From assembly GCF_014451325.2 (NCBI RefSeq), contig NZ_JACSCH020000020.1:1-64000 (forward strand): a stretch of 64,000 bases of DNA. Reading direction: 5' to 3'. Under the pieces are notes generated by a model that saw only the letters and a program-made list of their open reading frames with translations, made no database searches and had not been told where the DNA came from. Made by a program: the position numbers and the translations under genes. Origin of the DNA: Streptomyces sp. CB02980. Lineage in GTDB: Bacteria > Actinomycetota > Actinomycetes > Streptomycetales > Streptomycetaceae. Shown one piece after another: positions 43,293-52,195 of this stretch. Position 1 is the stretch's first letter. Each line of letters starts with the position of its first letter.

Positions 43293-45094
43293 TGCATGTC
43301 CGCCGTGCGGTCACTCCCCGTGGACGCTCCGGCGGCTCCCACCTTCGCCGCGGCCTTCGCTCCCGCCTTCGTCCCCGCCTTCGTCCCGGCCTTCGCTCCC
43401 GCCTTCGCCGCGGCCTTGGCTCCGGGGTCCGTCCCGTCCTCCGTCCCGGTCTCCTGCTCGTCCTCCTGCTCGTCCTCCGGATCGTCGGTCGGCGAGCCGC
43501 CGCGGGCCGCGTCCGCCGCCGCGTACAGCTCCTCGGGGTGCACCCCGGCGAAGGCCGCGACGAGATGCCCGTCGGGCCGTACCAGCAGGACGGCGTGGGC
43601 GGGGGCGCCCGGGTAGGCCTCCGTCACCAGGACCTCGGCCTTCGCCGGGAGGGCGGCGACCGCCTCTTCGAGTCGGGGCATCACCCCGGCGCCGCGCCAG
43701 TGCCGCCGGTCCCAGACCCCGGTGCCGGGGGCGACCAGGAGGACCAGGAGGCGGCCCTGACCCAGTCGGTCCCGGAGCCGTACGGTCGTGCCGTCCGGGG
43801 CGGTCACGCGGACGTCCTCGACCGGGGCGCCCTCCGGGGTGCCGACCGGGGTCCGGCCCTCGGTGTACGGAGGCGCGAGGGGGGAGTGGGGGTACGCCGG
43901 GGGCGCGCCGAGCGGGCCGCGCCCCACATGGCCGTCGGTGAGGAGGGCGTCGTGGCCTCGCGTGGCCCCCGGGAGGTACGTCCGCAGGCCGCCGCCGCCC
44001 CGCAGCACCGGCAGCGACTGGTCGGCGCCGCGCAGCCGGTGGGCGACCGCCGCGCGCCGCTCGCTCTGGTAGCTGTCGAGCAGCCGCTCGGAGGCTCCGT
44101 GGTGCCAGGTGTGGGCGAGTTTCCAGGCGAGGTTGTCGACGTCCCTCAACCCCTCGTCGAGGCCCTGGGTGCCGACCGCGCCGAGCAGGTGTGCCGCGTC
44201 CCCGGCGAGGAGGACACGGTCGACCCGCCAGCGCCGGGCGAGCCGGTGGTGGAGGGTGTGCACGCCGGTGTCGATGAGTTCGTACGGGGGCGTCACGCCG
44301 TCGCACCAGCCGGCCAGGGTCTCGCGGATCCGGCCCACCAGCGCGTCGGGGGTGACGAGGTCGCCCCGGGGCGGCAGCAGCCAGTCGATCCGCCACACCC
44401 CGTCGGGCAGCGGGCGGGCGGTGATCTCGTCGGCGGCGCCGCGCCACGGCGGCTGACGGTGCAACAGTGCCTCGCCGGGCCAGGGGAGTTCGGTGCGGAG
44501 CGCGGCGACCGCGTGCCGCTCCACGGCCGTACGGCCCGGGAAGCGGATGCCGAGCAGTTTGCGTACGGTCGAGCGGGCGCCGTCGCAGCCGACGAGGTGG
44601 CTGCCGCGCCACCAGGTGCCCGCCGGGCCCCGGGTGTGGGCGACGACGCCGTCGGGGTCCTGCTCGATGGTGTCGAGCCGGGCCTCGGTGACGAGCCGGA
44701 TCAGCTTCTGGTGGGCGATGGCGTCACGCAGCCCGCGTGCGAGGGCGTGCTGCGGGATGTGCAGCGGCGCGGCCGGGGCGGAGGGCGCGGCGGGGTCCTC
44801 GGACCACTCCTCCGTACCGCCGAGTCCCAGGTCGAGGGTGAGGTGGCGGACCACCTGGCGGCGGCGCATGCCGCGCCAGCCGACCCAGCGGACACCCTCG
44901 TCACGCAGGGTGGTGCAGCCGAGCCGCTCGACCATGGCGGCCATGTCGGCGCGCAGCACGACGCTGCGGGCGGGGCGTGGTTCGTCCTTGCCGGAGCCCT
45001 CGTCGAGGACGACGCTGGGCACGCCCTGCGCGGCGAGCGCGAGGGAGAGCGCGAGGCCGACCGGCCCCGCGCCCACGATGATCACCGGGTCCAC
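43289..45094 (-). CDS. FAD-dependent aromatic monooxygenase
   Basis: A 601-residue group A flavoprotein monooxygenase of the PheA/TfdB or MhpA type. The FAD fold starts at the N-terminus (IIVGAGPVGLALSLALA), with DGARSTVRKLLG (DG motif) and VLLAGDAAHLLGAVGTQGL (GD motif), then a thioredoxin-like C-terminal domain. It would hydroxylate a phenolic substrate with NAD(P)H; the substrate is unknown. The GTG at 45094 has CAGGAG at good distance. The last 55 residues are acidic and then Lys/Ala/Gly repeats (AKAGTKAG), a histone-like tail not typical of the family. Confidence 0.87.
   Translation of the reverse strand: MDPVIIVGAGPVGLALSLALAAQGVPSVVLDEGSGKDEPRPARSVVLRADMAAMVERLGCTTLRDEGVRWVGWRGMRRRQVVRHLTLDLGLGGTEEWSEDPAAPSAPAAPLHIPQHALARGLRDAIAHQKLIRLVTEARLDTIEQDPDGVVAHTRGPAGTWWRGSHLVGCDGARSTVRKLLGIRFPGRTAVERHAVAALRTELPWPGEALLHRQPPWRGAADEITARPLPDGVWRIDWLLPPRGDLVTPDALVGRIRETLAGWCDGVTPPYELIDTGVHTLHHRLARRWRVDRVLLAGDAAHLLGAVGTQGLDEGLRDVDNLAWKLAHTWHHGASERLLDSYQSERRAAVAHRLRGADQSLPVLRGGGGLRTYLPGATRGHDALLTDGHVGRGPLGAPPAYPHSPLAPPYTEGRTPVGTPEGAPVEDVRVTAPDGTTVRLRDRLGQGRLLVLLVAPGTGVWDRRHWRGAGVMPRLEEAVAALPAKAEVLVTEAYPGAPAHAVLLVRPDGHLVAAFAGVHPEELYAAADAARGGSPTDDPEDEQEDEQETGTEDGTDPGAKAAAKAGAKAGTKAGTKAGAKAAAKVGAAGASTGSDRTADMH
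43340..43425. repeat. Lys/Ala-coding 12-base repeats in monooxygenase 3' end
   Basis: Tandem imperfect copies of GCCTTCGTCCCG and GCCTTCGCTCCC encode Ala-Lys-Ala-Gly/Thr units at the C-terminus of the monooxygenase. Confidence 0.85.
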
Positions 45095-45286
45095 GGCGCG
45101 GCTCCTGAAGGCCGGACGGTCATGGGGGCAGCACATCTGAGTGTGGCACGAGCCCGGTGCTTGATCACAGACCGTATGCAACCCACTGAGGGTGCTTGCG
45201 TCAAGCGACGGGGTGGGCGCGGTGCGGCTGACCTGAAGTCAGTACCGCTCCGGCCCACCCCTGTTGTCCCAGGGACCCCTGTGGGG

Positions 45287-46189
45287 TCAGCCGCCGCTTA
45301 CGGCGTCGCTCTTCACATCTACCTTGGCGTCGGTGGTTCCGGCCTGGGCCGGGATGGTCACCGCGGCGGACTTCCTGCCCCGCCGCAGACGCTTCTCCAG
45401 GCGTCCGGCGAGGCTGGTGAGGATCGCGTTGATGACGATGTAGATCAGCGCGATGACCGTGAACGTGGCGATCGTGTTGGCGCCGTAGTTGGCCGTGATC
45501 TGCCGGTTCTGGCTGAGCAGCTCCGTGAACCCGAGCAGCGCGCCGCCGATGGCGGTGTCCTTGACGATGACGACGAGCTGGCTGACCAGGGCGGGGAGCA
45601 TGACGGTCACGGCCTGCGGCAGCAGGACGTACATCATGGTCTGGCCCTTGCGCATGCCGAGCGCCTCGGCCGCGTCGCCCTGGCCGCGGGGCAGCGAGAG
45701 CACTCCGGCGCGGACGACCTCGGCGATCACCGAGGCGTTGTAGAGCACCAGGGCGGTGACGACCGCGTACAGGGGGCGGAAGTCGGAGCTGATGGTGGTG
45801 AACTCGCGGTAGATCGCGCTCGCGAACATCATCAGGAGCAGGACCGGGATGGCGCGGAAGAACTCCACGACCGTGCCGACGGGCACCCGCACCCAACGGT
45901 GGTCGGAGAGCCGGCCGATGCCGAGGAGGGCGCCGAGCGGCAGCGCGATCAGGATGGAGAGCCCGGCGGCCTTGAGGGTCTCGGTCAGGCCGGGGAGCAG
46001 GTACGTCGTCCAGACCTGGGAGTCCGTGACGAACGGCTTCCACTTGTCGGCGTCCAGCTGGTGCTTGTCGGCCAGAGCGCCCAGGACCCACCACGCGACC
46101 AGCGCGAGGACGGCCAGGAAGCCGATCGTGTAGAGGACGTTCCGCCGCTTGGCGTGCGGGCCGGGAGTGTCGTACAGGACGGAACTCAT
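45287..46189 (-). CDS. gluD: Glutamate ABC transporter permease GluD
   Basis: A 300-residue membrane permease of the polar amino-acid type with an N-terminal helix at about 18-40 and five more, and the EAA-loop motif DAAEALGMRKGQTM. With GluC it forms the channel of the GluABCD importer. Its start overlaps the gluC stop. The C-terminal 35 residues are a charged cytoplasmic tail. Assignment to glutamate is from the corynebacterial/streptomycete gluABCD family and operon order. Confidence 0.9.
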   Translation of the reverse strand: MSSVLYDTPGPHAKRRNVLYTIGFLAVLALVAWWVLGALADKHQLDADKWKPFVTDSQVWTTYLLPGLTETLKAAGLSILIALPLGALLGIGRLSDHRWVRVPVGTVVEFFRAIPVLLLMMFASAIYREFTTISSDFRPLYAVVTALVLYNASVIAEVVRAGVLSLPRGQGDAAEALGMRKGQTMMYVLLPQAVTVMLPALVSQLVVIVKDTAIGGALLGFTELLSQNRQITANYGANTIATFTVIALIYIVINAILTSLAGRLEKRLRRGRKSAAVTIPAQAGTTDAKVDVKSDAVSGG

Positions 46190-46860
46190 CGCTTCACCGC
46201 CAGTCGCTTGGCCACCCAGCCGAGGAGCAGGCCGGTGGGGAGGGTGAGGACGATGAAGCCGAAGGCGAAGATGGCGAAGACGGCGAAGAGCGCGTCGGTC
46301 TCGTTCTCGATCATCGCCTTCATCAGGAACGCCGCCTCGGCGGCACTGATCGCCGCGGCCACCGTGGTGTTCTTGGTGAGGGCGATCAGGACGTTCGCGA
46401 GCGGGGCCACCACGGCGCGGAAGGCCTGCGGGAGCACCACCAGCGTGAGGACCTGGGTGAAGCTCAGCCCCAGCGCGCGGGCCGCCTCGGCCTGGCCCGG
46501 CGGAACGGTGTTGATGCCCGAGCGCAGCGCCTCGCAGACGAAGGTGCCGGTGTACGCGGTGAGTCCGAGGATCGCGAGCCGGAAGCCGATCTCCTCGAAG
46601 GTGCCGCCGCCGAGCTTGATGCCGAGGGTCTGGTTGAGGCCGAAGGAGCAGGCCACGATGACCACGGTCAATGGCGTGTTCCGGACGATGTTGACGTACG
46701 CGGTGCCGAAGGCCCGCATGACGGGCACCGGGCTGACCCGCATCGCGACCAGGGCGGTGCCCCAGATCAGTGAGCCGATCGCCGAGTAGAGGGCGAGCTG
46801 CGCCGTCACCCAGAAGGCGCCGAGCAGGTCGTACTGCCCGGAATCAAGAAAGTCGAACAC
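46186..46860 (-). CDS. gluC: Glutamate ABC transporter permease GluC
   Basis: A 224-residue permease with five helices; the EAA loop is EAARALGLSFTQVLTLVVLPQA (within about 125-147). A GTG start gives MFDFLDSGQYD. It lies 120 bases after gluB, with a large stem-loop between, and overlaps gluD, so the two permeases are coupled. Confidence 0.9.
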   Translation of the reverse strand: MFDFLDSGQYDLLGAFWVTAQLALYSAIGSLIWGTALVAMRVSPVPVMRAFGTAYVNIVRNTPLTVVIVACSFGLNQTLGIKLGGGTFEEIGFRLAILGLTAYTGTFVCEALRSGINTVPPGQAEAARALGLSFTQVLTLVVLPQAFRAVVAPLANVLIALTKNTTVAAAISAAEAAFLMKAMIENETDALFAVFAIFAFGFIVLTLPTGLLLGWVAKRLAVKR

Positions 46861-46926
46861 GATGCCCGCGCTCTCCCCTGGTGGTCGGTCGGTGTGAAGG
46901 CCGGTGCGGGGGCAGCGGCCGGTGCG

Positions 46927-46968
46927 GGTCCGTGACGTCCGCCCTGAGCGGGGCGGCCGTCACGGACC
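46927..46968 (-). terminator. Large stem-loop between gluB and gluC
   Basis: A perfect 11-bp stem (GGTCCGTGACG / CGTCACGGACC) continues, after one mismatch, into a six-bp stem (CCGCCC / GGGCGG) with a six-base loop. It lies just after the gluB stop. Such hairpins in ABC operons protect or end the binding-protein message so that it is made in excess over the permeases. Confidence 0.75.
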
Positions 46969-46980
46969 GAGCGGGGTGGA

Positions 46981-47802
46981 TCAGCCGGCGATCTTCGGCG
47001 CGGGGTCGTTCTTGTAGCCCGAGGGGCCGAAGTGCTGCTTGACGAGCTTGTCCCAGGTGCCGTCGGAGACCATCTTCTCGAGGGCCTTGTTGATCTTGCC
47101 CTTGAGCTCGGAGTCGCCCTTCTTGATGCCGATGCCGTAGTTCTCGTCGCTCATGGAGAGACCGGCCAGCTTGAACTTGCCCTGGTGCTCCTTCTGCGAG
47201 GCGTAGCCCGCGAGGATGGAGGCATCCGTGGTCAGCGCGTCGACGGCCTTGTTCTCCAGGCCGGTGAGGCACTCGGAGTAGCCGCCGAGCTGCTGGAGGT
47301 CGGCCTTGGGGGCCAGCTTCTCCTTGACGTTCTGCGCGGAGGTCGAGCCGGTGACCGAGCAGAGCTTCTTGGAGTTGAGGTCGTCGACCTTGGTGATCGA
47401 GGAGTCGTCGGCGCGCACCAGCAGGTCCTGGTGGGTCACGAAGTACGGGCCGGCGAAGTCGACCTCCTTGAGGCGCTTCTCGTTGATCGAGTAGCTGGCG
47501 ACGACGAACTTCACGTCACCGTTCTTGATCAGGTTCTCGCGCTCGGCGCTCGGCGCCTGCTTCCAGTTGATCTTGTCCTCGGCGAAGCCGAGCTCCTTGG
47601 CGACGTACTTGGCGACGTCCACGTCGAAGCCGGCGTACGTGCCGTCCGGGGTCTTCAGGCCGAGGCCGGGCTGGTCGAACTTGATGCCGACGGTGATCTT
47701 GTCACCGTTGCTGCCCGAGTCGGAGCCGCCGCCACAGGCGGTGGCGGTCAGCGCGAGGACGATGGCGGCCGCGGCGGCGGCGGGGGTGCGACGAAGCTTC
47801 AT
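46981..47802 (-). CDS. gluB: Glutamate-binding lipoprotein GluB
   Basis: A 273-residue extracellular solute-binding lipoprotein (SBP family 3). The signal peptide ends in LTATAC, with Cys23 as the lipidated residue, then a Gly/Ser spacer and the two-lobe fold (GIKFDQPGLGLKTPDGTYAG, GFDVDVAKYVAKELG; GPYFVTHQDLLVR). It captures glutamate or a similar acidic amino acid for GluCD. It is the second gene in gluABCD. Confidence 0.93.
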   Translation of the reverse strand: MKLRRTPAAAAAAIVLALTATACGGGSDSGSNGDKITVGIKFDQPGLGLKTPDGTYAGFDVDVAKYVAKELGFAEDKINWKQAPSAERENLIKNGDVKFVVASYSINEKRLKEVDFAGPYFVTHQDLLVRADDSSITKVDDLNSKKLCSVTGSTSAQNVKEKLAPKADLQQLGGYSECLTGLENKAVDALTTDASILAGYASQKEHQGKFKLAGLSMSDENYGIGIKKGDSELKGKINKALEKMVSDGTWDKLVKQHFGPSGYKNDPAPKIAG

Positions 47803-47856
47803 CGAGGAATGTCCCTTGGTCTAGAAGTGAGTTGGGAAGAATAGGCCCGAACTCGC

Positions 47857-48654
47857 TCAGTGGTGAAGGATCTTGGAGAGGAAGTCCTTGGCCCGGTCAC
47901 TGCGCGGGTTGCTGAAGAACTCCTCCGGCGTCGCCTGCTCGACGATGCGACCGTCCGCCATGAAGACGACCCGGTTGGCGGCGGAGCGCGCGAAGCCCAT
48001 CTCGTGGGTCACGACGACCATCGTCATGCCGTCCCGTGCCAGCTGCTGCATGACCTCGAGGACCTCGTTGATCATCTCGGGGTCGAGCGCGGAGGTCGGC
48101 TCGTCGAACAGCATGACCTTCGGGCCCATCGCCAGCGCGCGGGCGATCGCCACGCGCTGCTGCTGGCCGCCGGACAGCTGCGCCGGGTACTTGTCCGCCT
48201 GGGTGCCGACCCCGACCCTGTCGAGCAGGGTGCGGGCCTTCTCCTCGGCGGCCTTCTTCTCCGTCTTCCGGACCTTGATCTGGCCCAGCATCACGTTCTC
48301 GAGCACCGTCTTGTGCGCGAAGAGGTTGAACGACTGGAAGACCATGCCGACGTCGGAACGCAGGCGGGCGAGCTCCCTGCCCTCCGCCGGCAGCGGCTTG
48401 CCGTCGATGGTGATGGTGCCGGAGTCGACGCTCTCCAGCCGGTTGATCGTGCGGCACAGCGTCGACTTCCCGGACCCGGAGGGTCCGATGACGACCACGA
48501 CTTCGCCGCGGCTGATCGTCAGATCGATGTCCTGGAGGACATGCAGTGCGCCGAAGTGCTTGTTCACGCCGGACAGTACGACCAGGTCGTCCGTGGCGTG
48601 CGGGGTGTCCTCGGGACCCTTGGGCAGGGGCTTGGACACAGACTCTCCGCTCAT
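47857..48654 (-). CDS. gluA: Glutamate ABC transporter ATP-binding protein GluA
   Basis: A 265-residue ATPase: Walker A GPSGSGKST, Q-loop MVFQSFNLF, signature LSGGQQQR, Walker B MLFDEPTSALD and H-loop THEM. The first 25 residues are a variable extension. It is the first gene of gluABCD; upstream AGGAGG and GGAG sites are present. A 23-base palindrome lies 48 bases before its start. Confidence 0.95.
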   Translation of the reverse strand: MSGESVSKPLPKGPEDTPHATDDLVVLSGVNKHFGALHVLQDIDLTISRGEVVVVIGPSGSGKSTLCRTINRLESVDSGTITIDGKPLPAEGRELARLRSDVGMVFQSFNLFAHKTVLENVMLGQIKVRKTEKKAAEEKARTLLDRVGVGTQADKYPAQLSGGQQQRVAIARALAMGPKVMLFDEPTSALDPEMINEVLEVMQQLARDGMTMVVVTHEMGFARSAANRVVFMADGRIVEQATPEEFFSNPRSDRAKDFLSKILHH

Positions 48655-48701
48655 CGGGCTCTAGCTCCGTCCTCCTCGGTTGGGGAGGACACTAGAGACC
48701 C

Positions 48702-48724
48702 GATGTGATGACCGTCATCACATC
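48702..48724. promoter_or_regulatory. 23-base palindrome in gluA promoter region
   Basis: Perfect 11-base arms GATGTGATGAC and GTCATCACATC flank one base. The site lies in the gap between gluA and the divergent two-component genes, 48 bases before the gluA start, a fitting place for a repressor. No known consensus is claimed. Confidence 0.65.
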
Positions 48725-48867
48725 TGAGCGGAAATTGAGGATAACGATCCGGCCGCAACCGGACACAGTGTGTGAACGGGACACCGCGGGCCGTACCGGC
48801 TGCATAACGGAAACGCCGCCGTCACAGCGGGACACTTGACTGTGGCACCGATGTTCGGTGTTCATGC

Positions 48868-48885
48868 CCTGGTACCACCTGGTAC
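48868..48885 (+). promoter_or_regulatory. Direct repeat CCTGGTAC before response regulator
   Basis: Two copies of CCTGGTAC start exactly ten bases apart, one DNA turn, 44 bases before the response regulator start. OmpR-type regulators bind such tandem sites, so this may be an autoregulation site. Confidence 0.5.
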
Positions 48886-48928
48886 ACAGAGAGCCGCCAT
48901 CAGGAACATCTTCACGGAGGAGGTACGT

Positions 48929-49642
48929 ATGCGACTGCTGCTCGTCGAGGACGACGATCATGTCGCCGCCGCCCTCTCCGCGATCCTCGCGAAGCACGGC
49001 TTCACGGTGACCCACGCCCGCAACGGCGAGGAGGCGCTCCAGGCCGTGCTGCCCACGGCGCAGGGCGAGCGTCCCTCGTACGGGGTGATCCTGCTGGACC
49101 TCGGTCTGCCCGACCAGGACGGCTACCAGGTCTGCGGCCGCATCCGGAAGCTCACCACCACCCCGGTGATCATGGTGACCGCGCGCGGCGACGTACGCTC
49201 CCGGATCCACGGGCTCAACCTCGGCGCCGACGACTACGTCGTCAAGCCGTACGACCCCGGCGAGCTCCTCGCCCGGATCCACGCCGTCAGCCGGCGCAAC
49301 GCCGGCGCGGAGGAGACGACGGGCGGCGGCGCGGCCACCGACGGAACCCGGCTGCGGCTCGGCTCCGTCACCATCGAGCTGCCCACCCGCCGGGTCAGCG
49401 TCGACGGCGAGAGCGTGCCCCTCACCCGCAAGGAGTTCGACCTGCTCGCCCTCCTCGCGCAGCGCCCCGGAGTCGTCTTCCGCCGCGAACAGATCATCAG
49501 CGAGGTCTGGCGCACCAGTTGGGAGGGGACCGGCCGCACCCTGGAGGTGCATGTCGCCTCCCTGCGCTCCAAGCTCCGGATGCCCGCCCTGATCGAGACC
49601 GTGCGGGGCGTCGGCTACCGCCTGGTCGCCCCCGCCGCCTAA
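48929..49642 (+). CDS. OmpR family response regulator
   Basis: A 237-residue regulator with a receiver (about 1-115; VEDDD, phosphorylated Asp in LLDLGLPDQDG, Lys in VVKPY) and an OmpR winged-helix (about 140-232; LTRKEFDLLALLAQRPG, TLEVHVASLRSKL). The ATG at 48929 follows GGAGGAGG by five bases. It is transcribed with the kinase gene 18 bases downstream and is divergent from gluABCD, an arrangement common in streptomycetes. Confidence 0.95.
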   Translation: MRLLLVEDDDHVAAALSAILAKHGFTVTHARNGEEALQAVLPTAQGERPSYGVILLDLGLPDQDGYQVCGRIRKLTTTPVIMVTARGDVRSRIHGLNLGADDYVVKPYDPGELLARIHAVSRRNAGAEETTGGGAATDGTRLRLGSVTIELPTRRVSVDGESVPLTRKEFDLLALLAQRPGVVFRREQIISEVWRTSWEGTGRTLEVHVASLRSKLRMPALIETVRGVGYRLVAPAA

Positions 49643-49660
49643 CCGTCGGACGGCCCCTCC

Positions 49661-51094
49661 GTGCGCACCCGCCTCCTTCCGCTGCTCATCGTGCTGATGG
49701 CCGGCGTCCTGCTCGCCCTCGGCTTCCCGCTCGCCGCCAGCCTCGCCGCCTCCGAGCAGCAGCGCGTCGTCGTCGACCGGCTCGACGACGCCGCGCGCTT
49801 CGCCGCGCTCGCCCAGTTCGTCAGCGAGACCAGCCCCGGCACCGACGAGCGGCGCACCACCCTCGGCGGCGAACTCGCCAGCTACCACGACGTGTACGGC
49901 ATCCGGGCCGGCATCTTCTACCGCAACAACCGGTCCATGGCCGCCGCGCCCGAGGACTGGGTCGTCCCGTACGAGGGGGAGGGCCGCCGCGCCTTCAACG
50001 AGTCGCTGCTCGGCCGCCGCAGCCACGATCCGCCCCAGGTGTGGCCCTGGCAGGCCCACGCCCGGCTCATCATCGCCTCCCCCGTCGTCAGCGACGGCGA
50101 CGTCATCGCGGTCGTCGTCACCGACTCGCCCACCGGGCAGCTCCGGCTCCGCATCCTGCGCGGCTGGCTGCTGATCTTCGCGGGCGAGTCCCTGGCCATG
50201 CTGGTCGCCGTCGGCGCCGCCTTCCGGCTCACCGGCTGGGTCCTGCGGCCCGTCCGCGTCCTCGACTCCGTCACCCACGACATCGCCACCGGCCGGATGA
50301 ACTCCCGGGTCGCCGCGACCGGCGGACCGCCCGAACTCAGGCGCCTCGCCCTCTCGTTCAACGAGATGGCCGACAACGTCGAGGAGGCGCTCGAACAGCA
50401 GCGGGCCTTCGTCGCCGACGCCTCCCACCAGCTGCGCAACCCGCTGGCCGCGCTGCTCCTGCGGATCGAGCTGCTCGCCATGGAGCTCCCCGAGGGGAAC
50501 GAGGAGATCGCCTCCGTACGGACCGAGGGCAAGCGCCTCTCACAGGTCCTCGACGACCTCCTCGACCTGGCGCTCGCCGAGCACGCGGCGGCCGAGCTGC
50601 GGCTCATCGACGTGGGCGCGCTCGCCGCCGAGCGGGTCGCCTCCTGGCGGCCGGTCGCCGACGACAAGGGCGTCGTGCTCACCGGGGAGTGCGGGGCGGT
50701 CACGGCCTGGGCGGACCCGGTGGCGCTCTCCAGCGCGCTGGACGCGGTGATCGACAACGCGCTGAAGTTCACCCCGGCCGGGGAGGAGGTCACCGTGACG
50801 GCCAAGGCACAGCCCGGCGGGGAGAACGTCGCCGTCGTCGTGGCCGACCACGGGCCGGGCCTCACGGACGAGGAGCTGGGCCGGGTCGGCGACCGCTTCT
50901 GGCGCTCGGGCCGGCACCAGAACATCAAGGGATCGGGCCTCGGCCTCTCGATCACCCGCGTCCTGCTCACGGCGGGCGGCGGCGGCATCGCGTTCGCGCC
51001 GAACGAGCCCCACGGGCTGCGCGTGACGGTCACCGTGCCCCGGAACCCCCCGGTGGCGCAGCCGGGGGAGCGGTGGACGCCGGCGGAGCGGTAG
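49661..51094 (+). CDS. Sensor histidine kinase
   Basis: A 477-residue membrane kinase: N-terminal helix (about 5-30), an extracellular sensor domain (about 30-165), a second helix (about 168-190), HAMP, HisKA with phospho-acceptor in ADASHQLRNPLAAL, and HATPase (DAVIDNALKFTP; GSGLGLSITRVLL). A GTG start is used. Signal unknown. The divergent gluABCD and the convergent TAXI-type gene suggest an acidic amino-acid or organic-acid signal, but this is inference. Confidence 0.93.
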   Translation: MRTRLLPLLIVLMAGVLLALGFPLAASLAASEQQRVVVDRLDDAARFAALAQFVSETSPGTDERRTTLGGELASYHDVYGIRAGIFYRNNRSMAAAPEDWVVPYEGEGRRAFNESLLGRRSHDPPQVWPWQAHARLIIASPVVSDGDVIAVVVTDSPTGQLRLRILRGWLLIFAGESLAMLVAVGAAFRLTGWVLRPVRVLDSVTHDIATGRMNSRVAATGGPPELRRLALSFNEMADNVEEALEQQRAFVADASHQLRNPLAALLLRIELLAMELPEGNEEIASVRTEGKRLSQVLDDLLDLALAEHAAAELRLIDVGALAAERVASWRPVADDKGVVLTGECGAVTAWADPVALSSALDAVIDNALKFTPAGEEVTVTAKAQPGGENVAVVVADHGPGLTDEELGRVGDRFWRSGRHQNIKGSGLGLSITRVLLTAGGGGIAFAPNEPHGLRVTVTVPRNPPVAQPGERWTPAER

Positions 51095-51196
51095 GGCGGT
51101 AGACGGCGGGGCGGCCGGGGCGGGGCGCGGCGGCGCGGCGGGGCGGCGGGGCGGCCGGGGCGCGGCGCGGCTAGGGCCGGGCCCTCTCCGGGAGGC

Positions 51197-52195
51197 TCAG
51201 GGCTTCACCGAGCGGTAGTAGCGGCGGGCGCCGTCGTGCAGGGTCAGGGGCTCGGTGTAGACGGCGGTCCGCAGGTCCACCAGCTGGGCCGGGTGGACCT
51301 TGCGGCCGATCCGGTCCCGGCTCCCGATCACCGTACGCGTGAAGCCCTCGACCAGGTCGTCGTCGGCCTCCTCGGTCGTGACCAGCAGGTTCGCCACCGC
51401 GAGGGTCTCGATCGGCAGGCCGTCCTGCGCCTTGGCGTACGCGTCGGCGGGGATCACCGCTGACCGGTAGTGACGGGTCGAGTCGCCGACGTCGTGGAGC
51501 CGGTCGATCAGCGCCGAGTCGAGCGGCAGCAGCCGGATCTCGAAGCGCTCGGACAGCGTCTGCACCGGCTGGGTGGGCAGGCCGCCCGACCAGAAGAAGG
51601 CGTCGAGCTCGCCCCGCTCCATCAGTCCGGGCATGGTGTCGATGCCCGCCGGGACGGGCACGATGTCCCGGTCCGGGGTGAGGCCCGCGGCCGCGAGGAC
51701 CCGGTCGGCGATCAGTCGTACGCCGGACCTGTCCTGACCGACGCCGACCCGGAGGCCGCGCAGGTCCCGCACCTTCTGCAGCGGGGAGCCCTTGCGCACC
51801 ACGATCTGCACGTAGTCGTCGTAGAGCCGGGCGCAGCCGCGCAGCCGCTCCCAGCCGGGCTTGCGCTCCCGCTGGTACTGGGCGACCGCGTCCGCCGTCG
51901 CGACGGTGAAGTCGGCCTCGCCGGTGGCCACCCGCTGCACGTTCTGCTGGGAGCCCTCGCTCTCCTTCAGCGTTATCGACACCTCGGGCAGGTCCTGTGC
52001 AAGGTCCTGCTTGAGGAGGTCTCCGTACCGCTGGTAGACGCCGGTGGAGACTCCCGTGCTGAAGGTGACCGAGCCGCGGGGAGTGGGGGAACCGAAGGGC
52101 ATCAGCCACCACGCCAGCACCCCGCACACCGCGAGCAGCGCGGTCGCGCCCGCCAGGACACGGCGGCGGGCAGCACGGGAGAGGGAGGCGAACAT
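51197..52195 (-). CDS. TAXI family TRAP-type solute-binding protein
   Basis: A 332-residue extracytoplasmic binding protein with one N-terminal membrane segment (about 13-33; no good lipobox) followed by the TAXI fold (TGVSTGVYQRYGDLL, TVATADAVAQYQR, GLRVGVGQDRSGVRLIA, DAFFWSGGLPTQPV). TAXI proteins usually feed TRAP transporters for acids such as glutamate, but no TRAP permease is in the window, so it could instead act as a sensor partner of the kinase gene convergent with it. Confidence 0.88.
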   Translation of the reverse strand: MFASLSRAARRRVLAGATALLAVCGVLAWWLMPFGSPTPRGSVTFSTGVSTGVYQRYGDLLKQDLAQDLPEVSITLKESEGSQQNVQRVATGEADFTVATADAVAQYQRERKPGWERLRGCARLYDDYVQIVVRKGSPLQKVRDLRGLRVGVGQDRSGVRLIADRVLAAAGLTPDRDIVPVPAGIDTMPGLMERGELDAFFWSGGLPTQPVQTLSERFEIRLLPLDSALIDRLHDVGDSTRHYRSAVIPADAYAKAQDGLPIETLAVANLLVTTEEADDDLVEGFTRTVIGSRDRIGRKVHPAQLVDLRTAVYTEPLTLHDGARRYYRSVKP

